Assembly: GCA_003116975.1 (NCBI GenBank)
Contig: BGKB01000021.1
Span: forward strand, 620,001 to 684,000
Source: Aurantiochytrium sp. KH105
Lineage: Eukaryota; Sar; Bigyra; Thraustochytrida; Thraustochytriidae
DNA: 64,000 nt
Direction of reading: 5' to 3'
Shown: one piece after another, positions 60,680-64,000 of the stretch
Layout: every line of letters begins with the position of its first letter
Numbering within the stretch: the stretch's first letter is position 1
The notes under the pieces: model-generated
Databases searched by the model: none
Told to the model about the DNA's origin: nothing
The model's input: the letters and a program-made list of their open reading frames with translations, nothing else
Program-made: the position numbers and the translations under genes

Positions 60680-62645
60680 GTTCATCAGATGCCTCGCCCG
60701 GGCTCAATAGCTTGCGTGCACGCCCTAGGTCAATGAGCTTGACATCCCCGGAACTATTGATAACGATGTTACGTAGCGCCACGTCTCCGTGCAAATACCC
60801 GGCCGTGTGGAGCGCACTCAGCGCTCCCTCAATCTTGTTGGTGAGGGTGGCAAGTCCTCCGGAGAGTGAGATGCGCTCTGCCACTTTCGATCCACCAGCG
60901 CTCAAGGCCACGCCTTCCTGTGTCGTAAGCACGCCTCGGAGTGCAAAGAACGCGTCCTGGCCATGTAGAACGAGTTTTGGCAGAACTCCACCCTGGAGGT
61001 GCTCGAGCTCCCCGTAAACCTGCGCTTCGTGCAGTAGTTCGCGATTCGCGGACTTCGCATGGAGGGACACCGTCTTTAAGAAGCACCGGTGACCCTCAAC
61101 ATCAACGTTGCCCATACCAAGCCCGGCGCTGCACAGCACGTCCGTGCCTTCGTGCTTAGTCCAGTACCGCTCCCCCAGGTCGAGCACGATGGCGCGCGAG
61201 CCGTCGTCGGCAACGAGATTGAGTCTCTGCCCGAAAAGAGCCTGCACGTCTTGCGTGTACATGCCCTGTATGTCGGGCGTATCATCTGGGTCGTCGTTAC
61301 TCCCATCGCTGTCCTGCTGAGGCGTGTCATCGAATCGCGTGTCTTCGTCAGCACCCTGTACGTTTGGACAATTGAACCAGTTCCAGAACGGCTTCCGCGG
61401 CTGGCCACGCACGTGCTCACTGAGGGCGTGCGCATAGAAGAGCAGAGTCGCGTGGCCAAGAGCCATGCCGTTTGGGTTGCAGTGAGTGTCGTCTTGCTCT
61501 GGGTAGAAGGCATCCGTGACGTAGACGGCGCGTGGACGGTTGCCCAGGCGCACAAAGAAGGTCCTGTAGCTGTTGGTCAGCATTCCGAACTTGCACCCAG
61601 ACATGACCATGTACATGACGAGCTGTCCCAAAGGGTCTGCGACCGTCAGCCGCCAGCTGATCACATTACGACGGGGCTCGGTGCGATCGCCGTTTTCATC
61701 GAGTCGGACAACAGTCTGATGGGAGTCTGAGGGCAACCGCCGGTTGTACTCATTCACGATCGAGATCCAGGGCATAGTCCCCGTCCGCTTGCACTCAACG
61801 CATGCTACAATGGAGCCGTCGTCTACGGAATGAGTCTCGCCATCCACAAAACGGTCCCCAAGGCCAAAGCCGAGGCGCACTTCTCGCTCCATCTGATATT
61901 TGCACCCAAGAGTCACGGAATCCTGCGAAAGATGTTCGATGACCGGGTGGAGGCCGTGGGCGAGTACCTTGCTGTGGTACATCAATGCCCAGGCCTGCAC
62001 CGGCGTCTCGCGCTCCGTAGCGGACTCCGCGGCAGAGTCCGTGGCAAGAAGCTGGGACATAAGATTCGGATTACCAACTTCCTTAGAGAGCAGCGTGGAC
62101 TTGAAGATATCGAACGCCTCATGCGTGTCATCGCCAAAGTAGGTCCAGGGTTCGATGAATCTGGGCTGGAAAATCCAGGGGACGCCGCCCGCAGATCTGG
62201 TTGCTTGAGACGTTCTCACCACTGAAGACCTGAAAGGGGGCGGCACGGCTACGGCTCCAGTTCCGCTTGAAACCATCGCGGCAATCTCGCGTGCGCGAAG
62301 TTCGCTCGTTCGTTCACGCGCGGCGACAGGTGGAGCGACGTGCGCCACGTCACCGTCAAACCACTTGTAAATCGTGCGGTTGTCGCGTTCACTTACGGCA
62401 CCGAGAAGCATTACCTTTTTACGACTAAAGTTTACTTCAAGTTCGTCCGCACGCGCGACGAATGCATCAACTTCATCGGCGGAGAGTCGCTCGATCCACG
62501 GAGAATTGACCCTGGCGAGCAGTTCCTTTCTTCCCCACCCCTCCATGGCTTCGAGCTCCTCGTCCGGTACAGGCACCAGGAAAGGCGCACCGACGCCATC
62601 CTGGGGTCGGACGCCAGTGTCACGAGCGCGCGCGCCCTCCGCCAT
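60600..62645 (-). CDS. PD-(D/E)XK nuclease-fold / protein-kinase fusion (Crinkler/FunK1-like)
   Basis: 681 aa from an ATG. Residues ~165-380 form a restriction-endonuclease-like domain: VDDGSIVACVECKRTG gives D275/276, E284 and K286 (D...E-x-K), followed by the ADPLGQLVMYMV helix (335-346). Residues ~395-470 are an acidic linker region. Residues ~480-681 are a compact protein-kinase domain: CFLKTV lysine, NRELLHEAQVYGELE helix C Glu, YLHGDVALRNIVI (HGD at 619) and VKLIDLGRAR (DLG at 639). The kinase ends soon after, so the C-lobe is short. REase plus kinase fusions are known in fungal FunK1 and oomycete/CR-type effector families of eukaryotic conflict or host-manipulation proteins. No signal peptide is seen. 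A decayed relative lies at 31.4 kb. Confidence 0.75.
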   Translation of the reverse strand: MAEGARARDTGVRPQDGVGAPFLVPVPDEELEAMEGWGRKELLARVNSPWIERLSADEVDAFVARADELEVNFSRKKVMLLGAVSERDNRTIYKWFDGDVAHVAPPVAARERTSELRAREIAAMVSSGTGAVAVPPPFRSSVVRTSQATRSAGGVPWIFQPRFIEPWTYFGDDTHEAFDIFKSTLLSKEVGNPNLMSQLLATDSAAESATERETPVQAWALMYHSKVLAHGLHPVIEHLSQDSVTLGCKYQMEREVRLGFGLGDRFVDGETHSVDDGSIVACVECKRTGTMPWISIVNEYNRRLPSDSHQTVVRLDENGDRTEPRRNVISWRLTVADPLGQLVMYMVMSGCKFGMLTNSYRTFFVRLGNRPRAVYVTDAFYPEQDDTHCNPNGMALGHATLLFYAHALSEHVRGQPRKPFWNWFNCPNVQGADEDTRFDDTPQQDSDGSNDDPDDTPDIQGMYTQDVQALFGQRLNLVADDGSRAIVLDLGERYWTKHEGTDVLCSAGLGMGNVDVEGHRCFLKTVSLHAKSANRELLHEAQVYGELEHLQGGVLPKLVLHGQDAFFALRGVLTTQEGVALSAGGSKVAERISLSGGLATLTNKIEGALSALHTAGYLHGDVALRNIVINSSGDVKLIDLGRARKLLSPGEASDELKIVRETLLPQLRSIVPCASAARGFP

Positions 62646-63353
62646 GGCTCAATGGCTGCTTGTTTGCAATTTGCTGACCAGACTTTCCTTCTTTCTTTCT
62701 TTCTTTCTCTGCTGTCCTTTAGGCCTTTTACAACGAGTAAATTTGTATTTGCGCCTGCCGACGCTTTCCACGATCCTGGTGCAGTCCATCAGAGTGTCTT
62801 TGATGCCTTGCAGTGAGGCTGCGCTCGTCGAGTAGCGTGCGATGAGACGCACTTTGGAATGGAGACTGTGATTGTTGTCTGCCCGTCCCCAGAAGAAGCG
62901 TTTGCTGAAGCCGACTGCGAGTTCGTTTTGCATTTAGAATTGGGTGTCAAAATCAAAGAGGCTGTATAGGTGTGTGTGGTTCGGGTTATTTCGTCAGTCT
63001 AGGCCTACTAGGTAAGTCGGTTCGGTGGCAGGACGAAGTCATCGCGACGAGTGTTATATAAGGGCTGTGGCGTCTCCTCTACCATACTAGGTAGGCAAAA
63101 AGGGGGCTGTTGCAACTTCGTCGTATGCCGAATGCCGACGCAAAGTAAAGACAAGGGTACGAACGGCGACCCCTCCACCTTGTTAGAAAACAGCAACAAC
63201 AAATTATTTTCATTATGCCTTGTCGATTCGGCCCGTGATCTGTCTAACAGACACAAGTCCTTTTGGTGGTTGGCCTCGTGAAGTGTCACGATCGACGGCA
63301 ACAGTGCGGTGCAAGGTCGGGAGTACCTTGCCTCGCATTGACTATGGTAAACT
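62646..63353. other. Upstream region of the nuclease-kinase gene
   Basis: 708 bp to the assembly gap. A (CTTT)n run sits at about 62689-62707. The rest is unremarkable; no supported gene. Confidence 0.45.
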
Positions 63354-64000
63354 NNNNNNNNNNNNNNNNNNNNNNNNNNNNNNNNNNNNNNNNNNNNNNN
63401 NNNNNNNNNNNNNNNNNNNNNNNNNNNNNNNNNNNNNNNNNNNNNNNNNNNNNNNNNNNNNNNNNNNNNNNNNNNNNNNNNNNNNNNNNNNNNNNNNNNN
63501 NNNNNNNNNNNNNNNNNNNNNNNNNNNNNNNNNNNNNNNNNNNNNNNNNNNNNNNNNNNNNNNNNNNNNNNNNNNNNNNNNNNNNNNNNNNNNNNNNNNN
63601 NNNNNNNNNNNNNNNNNNNNNNNNNNNNNNNNNNNNNNNNNNNNNNNNNNNNNNNNNNNNNNNNNNNNNNNNNNNNNNNNNNNNNNNNNNNNNNNNNNNN
63701 NNNNNNNNNNNNNNNNNNNNNNNNNNNNNNNNNNNNNNNNNNNNNNNNNNNNNNNNNNNNNNNNNNNNNNNNNNNNNNNNNNNNNNNNNNNNNNNNNNNN
63801 NNNNNNNNNNNNNNNNNNNNNNNNNNNNNNNNNNNNNNNNNNNNNNNNNNNNNNNNNNNNNNNNNNNNNNNNNNNNNNNNNNNNNNNNNNNNNNNNNNNN
63901 NNNNNNNNNNNNNNNNNNNNNNNNNNNNNNNNNNNNNNNNNNNNNNNNNNNNNNNNNNNNNNNNNNNNNNNNNNNNNNNNNNNNNNNNNNNNNNNNNNNN
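63354..64000. other. Assembly gap (Ns)
   Basis: All 647 bases are N through the end of the window; gap length may be arbitrary. Confidence 1.

Overview
This is a nuclear fragment from a unicellular eukaryote. Long, mostly intronless ORFs sit on both strands, separated by GC-rich, microsatellite-laden spacers. The two genes that need splicing (SH3BGRL-like and BTF3/NAC-beta) have ordinary GT-AG introns with CTAAC branch-point candidates. The gene set is eukaryotic: ceramide synthase, PIG-X, a CaMKK-type kinase, a CEP164-type WW protein, a PX protein, a TTL-like ligase, a GT23 fucosyltransferase and an astacin. A CEP164-like protein suggests a lineage with flagellated cells. High GC, few introns and algal/stramenopile-style TPR proteins make a thraustochytrid (Labyrinthulomycetes) my best guess. 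That placement is inference, not proof. The window ends in an assembly gap of Ns (63354-64000).

Layout. 1-9.8 kb is gene-dense: a 5'-truncated acidic WW protein, a convergent secreted GT23-like fucosyltransferase, a divergent membrane-anchored TTL-like protein and a ceramide synthase with a Hox-like domain. 9.8-19.3 kb is nearly gene-free and crowded with tetranucleotide microsatellites; one modest ORF (17090) may be a gene. 19.3-24 kb holds a multi-pass membrane protein, a PX protein with an unusual Pro/His heptad array, and a poly-Q protein. 24-27.2 kb is purine-skewed and largely empty. 27.2-33.1 kb holds a YeeE/YedE sulfur-compound transporter, a kinesin-light-chain-type TPR protein, and a frameshift-riddled relic of a nuclease-fold gene. 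33.8-45.9 kb holds SH3BGRL-like, CaMKK-like, CEP164-like, a Gly-rich unknown and PIG-X. 48.6-55 kb holds an FAD oxidoreductase with an acylation-type N-terminus and two tandem ADP-ribosylglycohydrolase-family paralogs. 56.6-62.7 kb holds BTF3, a poly-P/poly-Q unknown, an astacin protease, a small ORF pair and a restriction-endonuclease-fold/protein-kinase fusion.

Most genes are unrelated housekeeping or signalling genes with no operon logic. Three themes recur. First, there are two members, one intact and one decayed, of a PD-(D/E)XK family (with a C-terminal kinase in the intact member) resembling the Crinkler/FunK1-type conflict or effector proteins. Second, there are membrane/lipid functions (ceramide synthase, PIG-X, PX). 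Third, there are sulfur/redox functions (YeeE/YedE transporter, SQR-like flavoprotein). The strongest candidates for something new are the nuclease-kinase fusion with its relic and opposing small ORFs, the PX/heptad protein, the membrane-anchored TTL-like protein, and the ADP-ribosylglycohydrolase pair lacking the canonical C-terminal acidic motif.
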